From Streptococcus mitis (GTDB lineage: Bacteria > Bacillota > Bacilli > Lactobacillales > Streptococcaceae), in the NCBI RefSeq assembly GCF_946190375.1, contig NZ_CAMIAF010000018.1:1-43477 (forward strand): a stretch of 43,477 bases of DNA, written 5' to 3'. Below, in pieces: positions 29,542 to 38,595 of the stretch. The position numbers and the translations under genes were made by a program. The notes under the pieces are model-generated. The model saw only the letters and a program-made list of their open reading frames with translations, ran no database searches and had not been told where the DNA came from. Every line of letters starts with the position of its first letter. Position 1 is the first letter of the stretch.

Positions 29542-30177
29542 CTAAAAAAGATAGTCTTTCAAGGCTTTTGACAAAACCTGATAACCGGCAATACTGAGGT
29601 GCAATCCATCAGTAGTATAGTCTTTTTTGAGTTGGCCTGCTTGGTCTGTCAAAATATCAAAAACTGGCACAAATTCCACCTGCATATAGGCAGAAGCAAG
29701 CTCTTGATAGGCTTGATTCCAGTTCTGAATTTTTTCATTCGTGCGGATATAAACCGTCTGCTTGTACTCTTCTCCCTCATTGACAGGCAAAATGGAAAGC
29801 AATTTAATCTCAGTCAGTGGATAATCGCGAGCAATGGATTGAATGATCGCTTCGAGATTATTGAGAGCCTCATTCGAAGGCACATCCTTTCCGATATCGT
29901 TTGTCCCAATCAGAAGGACAATTTTATCTACCGCCCCACCGTATAGATGCACATCAAGGTTATCTCGTAACAGCCCTGTCTGATATCCTCGAATGCCTCG
30001 ATTGACAATCGTCTTTGCAGTCCCAAGCAACTCCTGCAGAGGATAATATTCGACAATGGAGTCCCCAATGAAAAGAATATCTGGCTCTACAACTGAAACC
30101 TGATTTAAGTGACGATACTTGGTTTGGATTTTACCCTGTTCCTTTAGGAGCCAATTTTCTAATAACTGTACTGCCAC
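29542..30177 (-). CDS. SGNH/GDSL-family hydrolase (lipase/acylhydrolase-like)
   Basis: 211 aa. Block I is ILFIGDSIVEYYP (Ser ~residue 40), block III LLIGTNDIGKD carries the oxyanion Asn, and block V DGLHLSIAGY carries the catalytic Asp and His. It is a cytoplasmic-looking protein without a signal peptide, probably hydrolysing esters or acyl groups of unknown substrates. It overlaps in operon with the HAD phosphatase (1-nt gap), and both are downstream of capA in the same direction. The length is normal for the family. Confidence 0.88.
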   Translation of the reverse strand: MAVQLLENWLLKEQGKIQTKYRHLNQVSVVEPDILFIGDSIVEYYPLQELLGTAKTIVNRGIRGYQTGLLRDNLDVHLYGGAVDKIVLLIGTNDIGKDVPSNEALNNLEAIIQSIARDYPLTEIKLLSILPVNEGEEYKQTVYIRTNEKIQNWNQAYQELASAYMQVEFVPVFDILTDQAGQLKKDYTTDGLHLSIAGYQVLSKALKDYLF

Positions 30178-30178
30178 T

Positions 30179-31006
30179 TCATTCTCCTTTTTCTAACCAA
30201 TTTTCCAAGACTTGGTAAACTCCTCCTTGGCTGTTGGCTGGCGCTAGAGCCGTCGCCACAGCTTTGGCTTTATCATCAGCATTTTCCATCGCATAGGCAA
30301 TCCCAGCCATTTCAAGCATCTCAACATCATTTTCACTGTCACCAAAAGCCATGATTTGTTTGGGGGTCAAGTCCCAGCGCTTGAGTAATTCTTCCAAGCC
30401 CCATGCTTTATGAATCCCAGCTTGGAGAATATCAATACAACCATAGCCACTCGAAACAGCCCGAACACGGCCATCAAAAAGGTCATTAATCTCTGCCAAG
30501 ACCGAACTCAAACGCTCCTCACCAACAACCATGCTCATCTTGAGAACCCCACCAAAGAGATCAGAGGTTAACTCATCCACAAACTGCATCCGTTGGTAGA
30601 ATTTTTCAATCATTTCTGGAGTCATAAAACTTTCAAGATCTGTAAAAATCGTACCTTCCTTGACAAAACCACCCTTCATCCCCGTTACAACAAACTGATC
30701 TTGACATGCTCGCCCCTTAAAATGAGCCAAAGCCTTGTCGACAATGGCGTCATCCCATGTCTGAGCTTGAATCAATTCGTTGTTTTCAAAAATACGAGCA
30801 CCATTGGCAACAACCAAAACCACTCGATCCACCAAGTGGCCCAGTAGTTGTCTCATGCGGTGAATCTCATTGCCCGTCGCAATGACAAAACGAATGCCCC
30901 TTTTATCCAACTGATCTAAAATCTTTTCCAAGCGTGGAAGATCCAGCTGGCCTCTAGCATCCAGCAAGGTCCCATCCATATCTGTCGCAATTACTTTAAT
31001 CGTCAT
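30179..31006 (-). CDS. Cof-type HAD-superfamily sugar-phosphatase-like hydrolase
   Basis: 275 aa. HAD motif I is ATDMDGTLLDARG with nucleophile Asp, motif II is VIATGNEIHRM, and motif IV is QIMAFGDSENDVEMLEMAG. A C2-type cap insertion between motifs II and III marks the Cof/IIB subfamily that dephosphorylates sugar phosphates, FMN or pyridoxal phosphate. The exact substrate cannot be read from sequence. It lies in a probable operon with the CapA-like and SGNH genes (gaps of 21 and 1 nt). Confidence 0.92.
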   Translation of the reverse strand: MTIKVIATDMDGTLLDARGQLDLPRLEKILDQLDKRGIRFVIATGNEIHRMRQLLGHLVDRVVLVVANGARIFENNELIQAQTWDDAIVDKALAHFKGRACQDQFVVTGMKGGFVKEGTIFTDLESFMTPEMIEKFYQRMQFVDELTSDLFGGVLKMSMVVGEERLSSVLAEINDLFDGRVRAVSSGYGCIDILQAGIHKAWGLEELLKRWDLTPKQIMAFGDSENDVEMLEMAGIAYAMENADDKAKAVATALAPANSQGGVYQVLENWLEKGE

Positions 31007-31027
31007 TTACTTTCCTCTGGATTCAAG

Positions 31028-32353
31028 CTAGTCCCACTTCAATCCTACATGTTCGTTCATTTCTTTGTAGGCTGTATCAATTCGTTCCTTAGTCGCTTCA
31101 TCTAACTGGTCACGATGACTGCCACCCTCGATGAAGTCTTCTAAGATATAGGTTTGATAATGATATAAAGGATAGCCTTCTGGTGAAAAGGTTCCCTTTG
31201 GTGTTCGATTGACCCAAGTAGGATGAGCTTTAGCTGTTCCGATAGTTGTTTTTCCATCCTTCTTCTTAATGGTCACGTCCATGAGAACACCACGTTCAGT
31301 CCACTTAGCATTTTCTTCATCTCCCATAGATTCAATCCGTTGATTGGAAATGAAGTTCCCCATTGAATAGATAATGAGTTTCTTATCTCCATCTTTTTCA
31401 ACCGTTTCAGATGGTTCAACAACGTGAGGATGCCCTCCAAAGATGATATCCGCTCCCCAATCAATCATCTTGTGATAAAGAGCTTTTTGTTCTTCAGTTG
31501 GTTCCAATTGATACTCAACACCCATTTGAGGCATGATAATGGTGATATCCGCTTCCTTTTCCGCCCGTTCAATTTCAGCCTTCATCTTATCTTCGTTTAA
31601 ATCTGAAAGATAACGATTATAGTCTTCCTGAGAAATATACTGCTCAATGCCATTGAAACCATAGGAATAGGCTAACAGTGCAACCTTGATACCATTCACT
31701 TCCTTAATGACCAGCGGAGCCTGATCCCGTGGCTCGTGCGTATAAACTCCGATTGGAGTGATTCCAGCTTTCTCAATAATATCGGCCGTTGAAATAACTC
31801 CCTCAATTTGCGAATCCAAAATGTGATTATGAGCCAAATCTAGAACATGATAACCTGCATCCTTAATGGCATCCATAACTTCAGCAGGAGCATTAAAGAG
31901 AGGATAACCTGCTAAATAATGATCCTTATTAATGGTTCCTTCAAAATCACCAATAGCTAAGTCTGCTTGCTTAAGCCAAGGTGTCACATATTCAAAATTC
32001 TCATGAAAGTCATAGGTACCGTCTTCTTTTTTAGCTGAAAAGAAAAGTCCATCGTGGTAGAGCAAATCCCCGTGAGCCATAATTCTGGCAGTTTTTTCCT
32101 CTTCCTGCTCCTGAGACTTTTGCTTAGTCCCTTCTTGAGAAATGGTATCCTTTTTTTGACTGGTCAGAGGCATGCCTTGGAAACTTTCAAACAACAAGAC
32201 CAAGCCCATTGATAAAGCAACTGCTAGCAAGAGTATTGCCACAAATCCCTTATTACTCCACTTGCGATAACTCCTAAAAAAGTTTACAAAGCCTCTCACA
32301 AAATGAAAAACTGGTCCACGTTTATGTCTATCCTGTCTTCTTTGCATCTTCAT
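31028..32353 (-). CDS. CapA-family (PGA_cap) membrane-anchored metallophosphatase-like protein
   Basis: 441 aa. A basic cytoplasmic N-terminus precedes one transmembrane segment (~residues 37-57, GFVAILLLAVALSMGLVLLF). A Glu/Lys/Gln-rich linker follows, then a CapA domain: RIMAHGDLLYHDGLFFSAKK, LAIGDFEGTIN, LDLAHNHILD, IIFGGHPHVVEP and IIYSMGNFISNQ. Family members act in poly-gamma-glutamate capsule synthesis in Bacillus. Streptococci carry them without a full pgs operon, so the substrate is unknown. It faces the cell surface. It is the first gene of a three-gene unit. Confidence 0.9.
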   Translation of the reverse strand: MKMQRRQDRHKRGPVFHFVRGFVNFFRSYRKWSNKGFVAILLLAVALSMGLVLLFESFQGMPLTSQKKDTISQEGTKQKSQEQEEEKTARIMAHGDLLYHDGLFFSAKKEDGTYDFHENFEYVTPWLKQADLAIGDFEGTINKDHYLAGYPLFNAPAEVMDAIKDAGYHVLDLAHNHILDSQIEGVISTADIIEKAGITPIGVYTHEPRDQAPLVIKEVNGIKVALLAYSYGFNGIEQYISQEDYNRYLSDLNEDKMKAEIERAEKEADITIIMPQMGVEYQLEPTEEQKALYHKMIDWGADIIFGGHPHVVEPSETVEKDGDKKLIIYSMGNFISNQRIESMGDEENAKWTERGVLMDVTIKKKDGKTTIGTAKAHPTWVNRTPKGTFSPEGYPLYHYQTYILEDFIEGGSHRDQLDEATKERIDTAYKEMNEHVGLKWD

Positions 32354-32420
32354 TCTCCCTACTTTCTAATGCAAGCCTTTTCTTTTTATTATATCACAGA
32401 TAAGTAATTCTTTCACAATT

Positions 32421-32619
32421 GATACTCTTCGAAAATCAAATTCAAACCGCGTCAACGTCGCCTTACCGTATATATATGTAACTGACTTCGTCAGTTCTAT
32501 CCACAACCTCAAAACAGTGTTTTGAGCTGACTTCGTCAGTTCTATCTACAACCTCAAAGCAGTGCTTTGAGCAACCTGCGACTAGCTTCCTAGTTTGCTC
32601 TTTGATTTTCATTGAGTAT
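32421..32619 (-). repeat. BOX element (boxA-boxB-boxC type intergenic repeat)
   Basis: The termini ATACTCTTCGAAAATC (left) and GATTTTCATTGAGTAT (right) are the boxC and boxA ends of the pneumococcal/mitis BOX element, here in minus orientation. Between them CTGACTTCGTCAGTTCTATC is present twice, each followed by ACAACCTCAAA, indicating two boxB-like units. It lies between capA and def. BOX elements are small non-autonomous repeats that fold as RNA and can alter expression of neighbours. Confidence 0.9.
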
Positions 32620-32720
32620 GAATTGAACTTCCTATCCATTTTCTATAAATCATAAAGGCTGTAATGCTTTCAATCCTTGTCATTTTGTGTTATCATGTAG
32701 AGGTAATGAAAGGAGAGAAA

Positions 32721-33332
32721 ATGTCTGCTATAGAACGTATTACAAAAGCTGCTCACTTAATTGATATGAAAGATATTATCCGCGAGGGGAATCCGACTCT
32801 TCGCGCAGTTGCTGAGGAAGTCACTTTCCCCCTATCTGACCAGGAAATCATTCTCGGAGAAAAGATGATGCAATTCCTCAAACATTCCCAAGATCCTGTC
32901 ATGGCTGAAAAGATGGGGCTACGAGGTGGGGTTGGAGTTGCTGCTCCCCAATTAGATATCTCCAAACGTATTATCGCTGTTTTGGTGCCTAATATTGTTG
33001 AAGAAGGCGAAACTCCGCAGGAAGCCTACGACTTGCAAGCTATTATGTACAATCCAAAAATCGTCTCTCACTCTGTTCAAGACGCTGCTCTTGGCGAAGG
33101 AGAAGGTTGCCTTTCTGTTGACCGCAACGTGCCTGGCTATGTAGTTCGCCATGCTCGCGTTACTGTTGACTACTTTGACAAGGATGGCGAAAAACACCGT
33201 ATCAAACTCAAAGGCTACAACTCCATCGTTGTTCAACATGAAATTGACCACATCAACGGTATCATGTTTTACGATCGTATCAATGAAAAAGACCCATTTG
33301 CAGTTAAAGATGGTTTACTGATTCTAGAATAA
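32721..33332 (+). CDS. def: Peptide deformylase
   Basis: 203 aa from ATG 32721 (AAAGGAG 6 nt upstream); a longer frame upstream lacks an RBS. It removes the formyl group from the N-terminal Met of nascent proteins. All three motifs are intact: GVGVAAPQ (70-77), EGCLS (metal ligand Cys130) and QHEIDHING (His173, Glu174, His177). It is a type II Gram-positive enzyme, ~200 aa with insertions such as [24 protein letters not shown] extended -10 is seen just upstream (about 32688-32696). Confidence 0.96.
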   Translation: MSAIERITKAAHLIDMKDIIREGNPTLRAVAEEVTFPLSDQEIILGEKMMQFLKHSQDPVMAEKMGLRGGVGVAAPQLDISKRIIAVLVPNIVEEGETPQEAYDLQAIMYNPKIVSHSVQDAALGEGEGCLSVDRNVPGYVVRHARVTVDYFDKDGEKHRIKLKGYNSIVVQHEIDHINGIMFYDRINEKDPFAVKDGLLILE

Positions 33333-33337
33333 AGAAA

Positions 33338-33370
33338 ATCCCGTTGCAAGACGGGGTTTTGTGTTATAAT
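33338..33370 (+). promoter_or_regulatory. def terminator hairpin and rlmB promoter
   Basis: AATCCCGT-TGCA-AGACGGGGTTTT forms a short terminator after def. TATAAT (33365-33370), with the extended TGT before it, directly follows and lies 6 nt before the rlmB start codon. The actual start of transcription would therefore be at or inside the gene, so translation may be leaderless or promoter use lies elsewhere. Confidence 0.5.
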
Positions 33371-33376
33371 AGAGGC

Positions 33377-34105
33377 ATGAAAACAAATGATATTGTCTAT
33401 GGCGTCCACGCCGTTACCGAAGCCCTCCTGGCAAACACAGGAAACAAACTTTACCTCCAAGAAGATCTCCGAGGTAAGAATGTTGAAAAAGTCAAGGAAC
33501 TGGCTACAGAAAAGAAAGTGTCCATTTCTTGGACCTCAAAAAAATCCCTCTCTGAGATGACTGAAGGTGCTGTCCACCAAGGTTTTGTTCTACGAGTGTC
33601 TGAATTTGCCTATAGCGAGCTGGATCACATCCTTGCCAAAACACGCCAAGAAGAAAATCCTTTGCTATTAATTCTGGACGGGTTAACCGACCCCCATAAT
33701 CTGGGTTCTATCTTGCGAACAGCCGATGCGACCAACGTTTCAGGTGTCATCATTCCCAAACACCGTGCTGTCGGAGTTACTCCTGTCGTTGCTAAAACGG
33801 CCACAGGTGCTATTGAACACGTTCCGATTGCCCGAGTAACCAACCTCAGTCAAACTCTAGACAAACTCAAGGATGAAGGCTTCTGGACCTTTGGAACAGA
33901 TATGAATGGTACTCCTTGCCACAAGTGGAATACAAAAGGAAAAATCGCCCTCATCATCGGAAATGAAGGAAAAGGCATCTCTAGCAACATCAAAAAACAG
34001 GTCGATGAAATGATTACCATTCCCATGAATGGGCATGTTCAAAGTCTTAATGCCAGTGTTGCTGCAGCCATTCTCATGTACGAAGTTTTCCGAAATAGAC
34101 TATAA
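33377..34105 (+). CDS. rlmB: TrmH/SpoU-family 23S rRNA 2'-O-methyltransferase (RlmB-like)
   Basis: 242 aa from ATG 33377. The N-terminal substrate-binding domain starts DIVYGVHAVTEALLA. The SPOUT knot has motif 1 LDGLTDPHNLGSILRTAD (Asn/Arg for catalysis), motif 2 LIIGNEGKGIS and motif 3 IPMNGHVQSLNASVAAAI. RlmB methylates Gm2251 of 23S rRNA in E. coli. Paralogues in streptococci can act elsewhere, so substrate specificity is presumed. It follows def after a short terminator-like hairpin. Confidence 0.92.
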   Translation: MKTNDIVYGVHAVTEALLANTGNKLYLQEDLRGKNVEKVKELATEKKVSISWTSKKSLSEMTEGAVHQGFVLRVSEFAYSELDHILAKTRQEENPLLLILDGLTDPHNLGSILRTADATNVSGVIIPKHRAVGVTPVVAKTATGAIEHVPIARVTNLSQTLDKLKDEGFWTFGTDMNGTPCHKWNTKGKIALIIGNEGKGISSNIKKQVDEMITIPMNGHVQSLNASVAAAILMYEVFRNRL

Positions 34106-34537
34106 AAGAGGCTGGACAAAAACCAACTTCTAATTAAAAGCACACAGCGATTTCAGCTTTGCTCACAAACAAGCTGAAATCATTGTGTACTTTTTAAATA
34201 GCTGATTTGTAGATTGAATTCTTGGACAATTTTGTAAACTCCATGCTCATTAAGATGAATCCTAGCTCTACTACGCTGGCCTACTTGTCTCTAACACACA
34301 CTCTGAGTTCACCAAAAATATTCTCTAATTTGCGAAGAACGAGATCAGTTTCCATCTTACATTTTGCATAGATTCCAGATTTTTTCTTCAATATATCATG
34401 TGTTCTGAACGAAGTTTCCTAAAGAAATTCTAAGTTGTATCGTAACAAATTGATTTCTGAGTTCAATTATATAAGAAAATGAGCATATCCAACTGCGAGA
34501 ATGCTCATTTTTTAGTATTCTATTAGGCAAATTTTAC
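34106..34537. other. Intergenic region with terminators and a decayed coding remnant
   Basis: A hairpin GATTTCAGCTT/AAGCTGAAATC (34149-34181) with T5 ends rlmB. On the minus strand, about 34185-34320 reads as a broken peptide (RQVGQRSRARIHLNEHGVYK, then IVQEFNLQISYLKSTQ and stop), and an out-of-frame stretch upstream reads METDLVLRKLENIFGELRV. This looks like the remnant of a decayed gene or insertion sequence; I cannot name it. AATGAGCAT/ATGCTCATT (34479-34509) is a two-way terminator serving htpX. Confidence 0.5.
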
Positions 34538-35437
34538 TTACATATGTTTTAAACGTTCAATCCGTTCCGAGATAGGTGGGTGGGTATAAAAGAGTTTTTG
34601 GAACCCTCCACCTTTCTTGGGATCATTGATATAAAGTGCACTACTGGCATCATCAACATGGTGATGCATCGGCTCGCTATTATCCAACTTACGTAGAGCG
34701 TTAATCATCCCTTGAGGATTGCGCGTCAACTCGACACTGGAAGCATCAGCTAGGAATTCCCTCTGACGAGAAATAGCTAGTTGCACCAAGGTTGCAGCGA
34801 GAGGGGCCAGTACAATAGCTAGTAAAGAAACCACTAGCATAATGATTTCTAAGCCATTTCCATCTCGGTCATCGTCACTTCGTCTGCGACCTGCGCCACC
34901 CCACCACATCATACGACCTGCCATACTAGAAAGCATTGTGATAGCACTAGCAAGGGCAACAGCAATAGTCGAAATACGGATATCGTAATTACGAATATGA
35001 CTGACTTCATGTCCCATAACAGCTTCTAGCTCCTCACGATTCATGATAGCTAGAAGGCCTGAAGTCGCAGCAACCGCCGCATTTTGAGGATTAGAACCTG
35101 TCGCAAAGGCATTTAAGGCTGGATCATCAATGATGAAAACACGAGGCATGGGAATCTGAGCCACCATAGCCATATCTTCCACTACATGGTAAAGGTCTGG
35201 TGCCATTTGCTCATCAACCTCACGCGCTCCATTCATGGACATGACAATCTCAGTTGATTGAAAAATCATGGACAAGGCATAGATAAAGCCGATAATCAGT
35301 GCAATAGCCAAACCACCGAGCCCAGACCTCATAAAGAGGTAACCAACCGCATAGCCAACCAGAGCTAAGAGTAGGAAAAATACCAGCAACAAAATCCAGG
35401 TTCTTCGTTTATTGCTTGCAATTTGATCAAACAACAT
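34538..35437 (-). CDS. htpX: Membrane zinc metalloprotease HtpX (M48)
   Basis: 299 aa from ATG 35437 with TAGGTGA upstream; a GTG at 35446 inside lemA is less likely. N-terminal transmembrane helices are at ~14-34 and ~42-60. The zinc motif [11 protein letters not shown] (His143, Glu144, His147) is intact, and two further helices (~180-215 region) bracket a Gly/Arg/Asp-rich loop. The third ligand is likely in [14 protein letters not shown]. It degrades damaged membrane proteins. It overlaps lemA by the stop/start region, forming the common lemA-htpX operon. Confidence 0.96.
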   Translation of the reverse strand: MLFDQIASNKRRTWILLLVFFLLLALVGYAVGYLFMRSGLGGLAIALIIGFIYALSMIFQSTEIVMSMNGAREVDEQMAPDLYHVVEDMAMVAQIPMPRVFIIDDPALNAFATGSNPQNAAVAATSGLLAIMNREELEAVMGHEVSHIRNYDIRISTIAVALASAITMLSSMAGRMMWWGGAGRRRSDDDRDGNGLEIIMLVVSLLAIVLAPLAATLVQLAISRQREFLADASSVELTRNPQGMINALRKLDNSEPMHHHVDDASSALYINDPKKGGGFQKLFYTHPPISERIERLKHM

Positions 35438-35438
35438 C

Positions 35439-35999
35439 TTAGTCACCTAAACCGCTAAAATCAACTTTAGGAACTGCCTTTTCCTCTTCTGGTGTTTGAA
35501 GGAAATCTGCTGCTTTAAATCCAAACATTCCAGCGATAATATTGCTTGGGAAAGTTTCTAATTTTACATTGTAATTGCTAACAACACTGTTGTAAAGTTG
35601 ACGAGAGTAAGAAATTTTATTTTCTGTATTGGTCAATTCCTCTTGCAATTTAACAAAGTTGGCACTAGCTTTCAAATCTGGATAGCTTTCTGCAACTGCA
35701 AAAATACCTGAAACCTGACGAGTGAGGGCATCACTAGCTTTCATAGCTTCTGCTGGTGAAGTCGCTGCCGCCACTTGGTTACGTAGTTCTGCCACCTTTT
35801 CAAGGGTAGAACCTTCATACTTGGCATAACCTTTTACAGTTTCAATCAAGTTTGGCAAGAGGTCGTTTCGACGTTTCAACTGAACATCAATTTGGCTCCA
35901 AGCCTCCTTGGTTTGCATACGATTTTTAACCAAACCGTTATAGCTAACAATCACAAAAATAACAACAAGAGCCAAAACTCCAAGAATAATCCAAGTCAT
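35439..35999 (-). CDS. lemA: LemA family membrane protein
   Basis: 186 aa. A single N-terminal transmembrane segment ([20 protein letters not shown]) is followed by the LemA domain: [59 protein letters not shown]. LemA proteins are helical bundles outside the membrane; their function is unclear and they are commonly paired with htpX, as here. It is the first gene of the pair and is divergent from rsmG. Confidence 0.95.
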   Translation of the reverse strand: MTWIILGVLALVVIFVIVSYNGLVKNRMQTKEAWSQIDVQLKRRNDLLPNLIETVKGYAKYEGSTLEKVAELRNQVAAATSPAEAMKASDALTRQVSGIFAVAESYPDLKASANFVKLQEELTNTENKISYSRQLYNSVVSNYNVKLETFPSNIIAGMFGFKAADFLQTPEEEKAVPKVDFSGLGD

Positions 36000-36092
36000 G
36001 ATATAAGTCCTTTCTACTTTTAGATTAGTACCAGTATATCAAATTTTTAATGATTGTGGTAAAATAAGATGATACTAAAGAAGGAAATAACT

Positions 36093-36806
36093 ATGAAACC
36101 AGAAACATTTTACAACTTGCTTACCGAACAGAATCTTCCACTTTCGGACCAGCAAAAAGAACAATTTGAACGTTATTTTGAGCTCTTGGTCGAGTGGAAT
36201 GAAAAGATTAATTTGACAGCTATTACAGATAAGGAAGAAGTTTATCTCAAACATTTTTATGATTCGATTGCACCTATTCTGCAAGGCTTGATTCCCAATG
36301 AAAATATCAAATTGCTTGATATCGGTGCTGGGGCAGGATTTCCTAGTCTACCGATGAAAATCCTCTATCCTCAGCTAGATGTGACCATCATTGATTCGCT
36401 AAATAAGCGCATCAACTTCCTTCAGCTTTTGGCTCAGGAACTGAATTTGGACGGAGTTCATTTCTATCATGGACGTGCAGAAGACTTTGCCCAAGACAAA
36501 AACTTCCGTGCTCAATATGATTTTGTAACAGCTCGTGCGGTTGCCCGCATGCAGGTCTTGTCTGAATTGACCATCCCTTACCTGCAAGTTGGTGGCAAAC
36601 TATTGGCACTCAAGGCCAGTAATGCGCCTGAGGAGTTGCTAGAAGCTAAGAATGCCCTCAATCTCCTTTTTAGTAAGGTCGAAGACAATCTCAGCTACGC
36701 CCTGCCAAATGGAGATCCGCGTTACATCACAGTGGTAGAAAAGAAAAAGGAAACACCAAATAAATATCCACGTAAGGCTGGCATGCCAAATAAACGCCCG
36801 CTTTAA
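36093..36806 (+). CDS. rsmG: 16S rRNA (guanine527-N7)-methyltransferase RsmG (GidB)
   Basis: 237 aa from ATG 36093 (AAGGAAA upstream), the standard streptococcal length. The Rossmann SAM-binding loop is [18 protein letters not shown] (about residues 70-87). Other family features are [20 protein letters not shown] near the N-terminus and [20 protein letters not shown]. It methylates G527 in the 530 loop of 16S rRNA; loss gives low-level streptomycin resistance in bacteria. It ends with a basic [13 protein letters not shown] tail typical of the family. Separated from uraA by an attenuator. Confidence 0.96.
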   Translation: MKPETFYNLLTEQNLPLSDQQKEQFERYFELLVEWNEKINLTAITDKEEVYLKHFYDSIAPILQGLIPNENIKLLDIGAGAGFPSLPMKILYPQLDVTIIDSLNKRINFLQLLAQELNLDGVHFYHGRAEDFAQDKNFRAQYDFVTARAVARMQVLSELTIPYLQVGGKLLALKASNAPEELLEAKNALNLLFSKVEDNLSYALPNGDPRYITVVEKKKETPNKYPRKAGMPNKRPL

Positions 36807-36825
36807 TCTTTTTAGTAAAAAAATA

Positions 36826-36854
36826 TTTACAAAGTTTGTAATTTTTGCTATACT
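36826..36854 (+). promoter_or_regulatory. uraA promoter
   Basis: TTTACA (36826-36831), 17-bp spacer, extended -10 TGC-TATACT (to 36854). It precedes the PyrR-type leader. Confidence 0.75.
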
Positions 36855-36878
36855 ATCACAAGCAAAGGTTTTTAATGT

Positions 36879-36988
36879 CATCCCGTGAGGTGACGAAGAC
36901 GCAGAAATATTTGAAACTCTTTAAAGTCTAGATTTTAAAGAAGTCTTACTCTGAGGGCCTATTGCTGTAAAATAATGGGCTCTTTTTT
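36879..36988 (+). promoter_or_regulatory. PyrR-type transcription attenuator of uraA
   Basis: The PyrR-binding loop sequence TCATCCCGTGAGGTGACGAA begins at 36879 and closely follows the known consensus (UCC-GNGAGGY). Downstream, GAG..CCTATT pairs with AATGGG-CTC (36953-36982), followed by T6 (36983-36988), a terminator. With UMP, PyrR bound to the first structure would favour termination, repressing uracil uptake. The mechanism is known from Bacillus and streptococcal pyr genes. Confidence 0.85.
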
Positions 36989-37010
36989 GATGCCCAAAAG
37001 TGAGGTTTAT

Positions 37011-38294
37011 ATGAAACAAGAATCAACTGTTGATTTGTTACTAGACGTTGACCAACGTCCTTCAGCTGGAAAAGGAATTCTCCTTAGTTTCCAACACGTT
37101 TTCGCCATGTTCGGTGCGACCATCTTGGTACCATTGATTTTGGGAATGCCTGTATCTGTTGCCCTTTTTGCTTCAGGTGTTGGAACACTCATCTACATGA
37201 TTTCAACTGGATTTAGAGTTCCAGTTTATCTAGGTTCTTCATTTGCTTTTATCACAGCTATGTCACTGGCTATGAAAGAAATGGGTGGGGATGTATCCGC
37301 TGCTCAAACAGGGGTTATCTTGACTGGTTTGGTCTACGTCCTTGTTGCTGCTGGTGTTCGTTTTGCAGGTACAAAGTGGATTGATAAACTCTTGCCACCA
37401 ATCATTATCGGTCCTATGATTATCGTTATCGGTCTTGGACTTGCAGGTTCAGCTGTTACAAACGCTGGTCTTGTAGCGGACGGAAATTGGAAAAATGCTC
37501 TTGTAGCGGTTGTTACTTTCCTAATTGCTGCCTTTATCAATACAAAAGGAAAAGGCTTCCTACGAATCATTCCTTTCCTCTTTGCCATTATCGGTGGTTA
37601 CCTCTTCGCTCTAGCTCTTGGGCTAGTTGACTTTACACCAGTTCTTAAAGCCAACTGGTTCGAAATTCCTGGTTTCTACTTGCCATTTAGCACAGGTGGT
37701 GCCTTTAAAGAGTACAATCTTTACTTTGGGCCAGAAACCATCGCCATCTTACCAATCGCTATCGTAACAATTTCTGAACATATCGGAGACCATACTGTTT
37801 TGGGTCAAATCTGTGGCCGTCAATTCTTGAAAGAACCAGGTCTTCACCGTACTCTTCTTGGTGACGGTATCGCAACTTCAGTTTCTGCCTTCCTTGGTGG
37901 ACCAGCCAATACAACTTACGGAGAAAATACAGGGGTTATCGGTATGACTCGTATCGCTTCTGTCTCAGTTATCCGTAACGCTGCCTTTATCGCGATTGCC
38001 CTTAGCTTCCTTGGTAAATTTACTGCCTTGATTTCAACCATTCCAAATGCTGTACTTGGTGGTATGTCAATCCTTCTCTATGGAGTTATCGCCAGCAACG
38101 GTTTGAAAGTCTTGATTAAAGAACGTGTTGATTTTGCTCAAATGCGTAACCTAATCATCGCAAGTGCTATGTTGGTCCTTGGACTTGGAGGAGCTATCCT
38201 TAAACTCGGTCCAGTTACCCTTTCAGGTACTGCCCTATCAGCCATGACAGGAATCATCTTGAACTTGATCTTGCCATACGAAAATAAAGATTAA
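37011..38294 (+). CDS. uraA: Uracil permease (NCS2 family)
   Basis: 427 aa from ATG 37011, behind GTGAGGT; an upstream in-frame ATG at 36975 falls inside the attenuator terminator and is rejected. It is a polytopic membrane protein with ~14 predicted helices. NCS2 signatures: SFQHVFAMFGATILVPLILG near the N-terminus, YLGSSFAFITAM, VTISEHIGDHTVLGQICGR (the essential His/Glu region), and FLGGPANTTYGENTGVIGMT. It imports uracil by proton symport. The PyrR leader supports uracil rather than xanthine as substrate. Confidence 0.94.
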   Translation: MKQESTVDLLLDVDQRPSAGKGILLSFQHVFAMFGATILVPLILGMPVSVALFASGVGTLIYMISTGFRVPVYLGSSFAFITAMSLAMKEMGGDVSAAQTGVILTGLVYVLVAAGVRFAGTKWIDKLLPPIIIGPMIIVIGLGLAGSAVTNAGLVADGNWKNALVAVVTFLIAAFINTKGKGFLRIIPFLFAIIGGYLFALALGLVDFTPVLKANWFEIPGFYLPFSTGGAFKEYNLYFGPETIAILPIAIVTISEHIGDHTVLGQICGRQFLKEPGLHRTLLGDGIATSVSAFLGGPANTTYGENTGVIGMTRIASVSVIRNAAFIAIALSFLGKFTALISTIPNAVLGGMSILLYGVIASNGLKVLIKERVDFAQMRNLIIASAMLVLGLGGAILKLGPVTLSGTALSAMTGIILNLILPYENKD

Positions 38295-38372
38295 GAGACT
38301 TGACACAGAAAGAGAATGAACAAAAACGAGCTTCTCTTTACTAACCCCAAAAAGTTGCACAAATAATTATTG

Positions 38373-38412
38373 AAAGGATTTAGTTCTGTACTGCACAGGA
38401 CTAAATCCTTTT
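38373..38412 (+). terminator. uraA terminator
   Basis: AAAGGATTTAGT..CTGT pairs with ACAG..ACTAAATCCTTTT (loop ACTGC), a long stem ending in T4, ~80 nt after the stop. Confidence 0.8.
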
Positions 38413-38480
38413 ATAATAAAATGAAGCAAAACAGTACATAATGTGGTATCGTCAATTGAAACAAGGACAAGATAAAAGAG

Positions 38481-38522
38481 CCTCAAAAAAAGGTATTGCA
38501 ACTTGGCAATACCTTTTTTGAG
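38481..38522. terminator. Bidirectional terminator between uraA and the zmp gene
   Basis: CCTC-A7-GGTATTGC / GCAATACC-T6-GAGG forms a near-perfect hairpin with A/T runs on both sides, able to terminate the minus-strand protease transcript as well as any uraA readthrough. The surrounding 38295-38595 gap holds no gene. Confidence 0.75.
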
Positions 38523-38595
38523 GTGCTTTTTGAAAGCCATCAAATGATGACTTTTCAGAGGGAGCAAAAAACTGTCCTCTTTATATTTTAAACAT

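Noticed and set aside
36975-37010. Upstream ATG for uraA
   Set aside because: It lies inside the attenuator terminator stem, so the message would start translation in a terminator; ATG 37011 has its own RBS.
38412-38480. Possible transposase fragment (ATGTGGTATCG.. frame, MWYRQLKQGQDKRASKKG)
   Set aside because: Too short and runs into a terminator hairpin; no recognisable transposase motif or terminal repeats.
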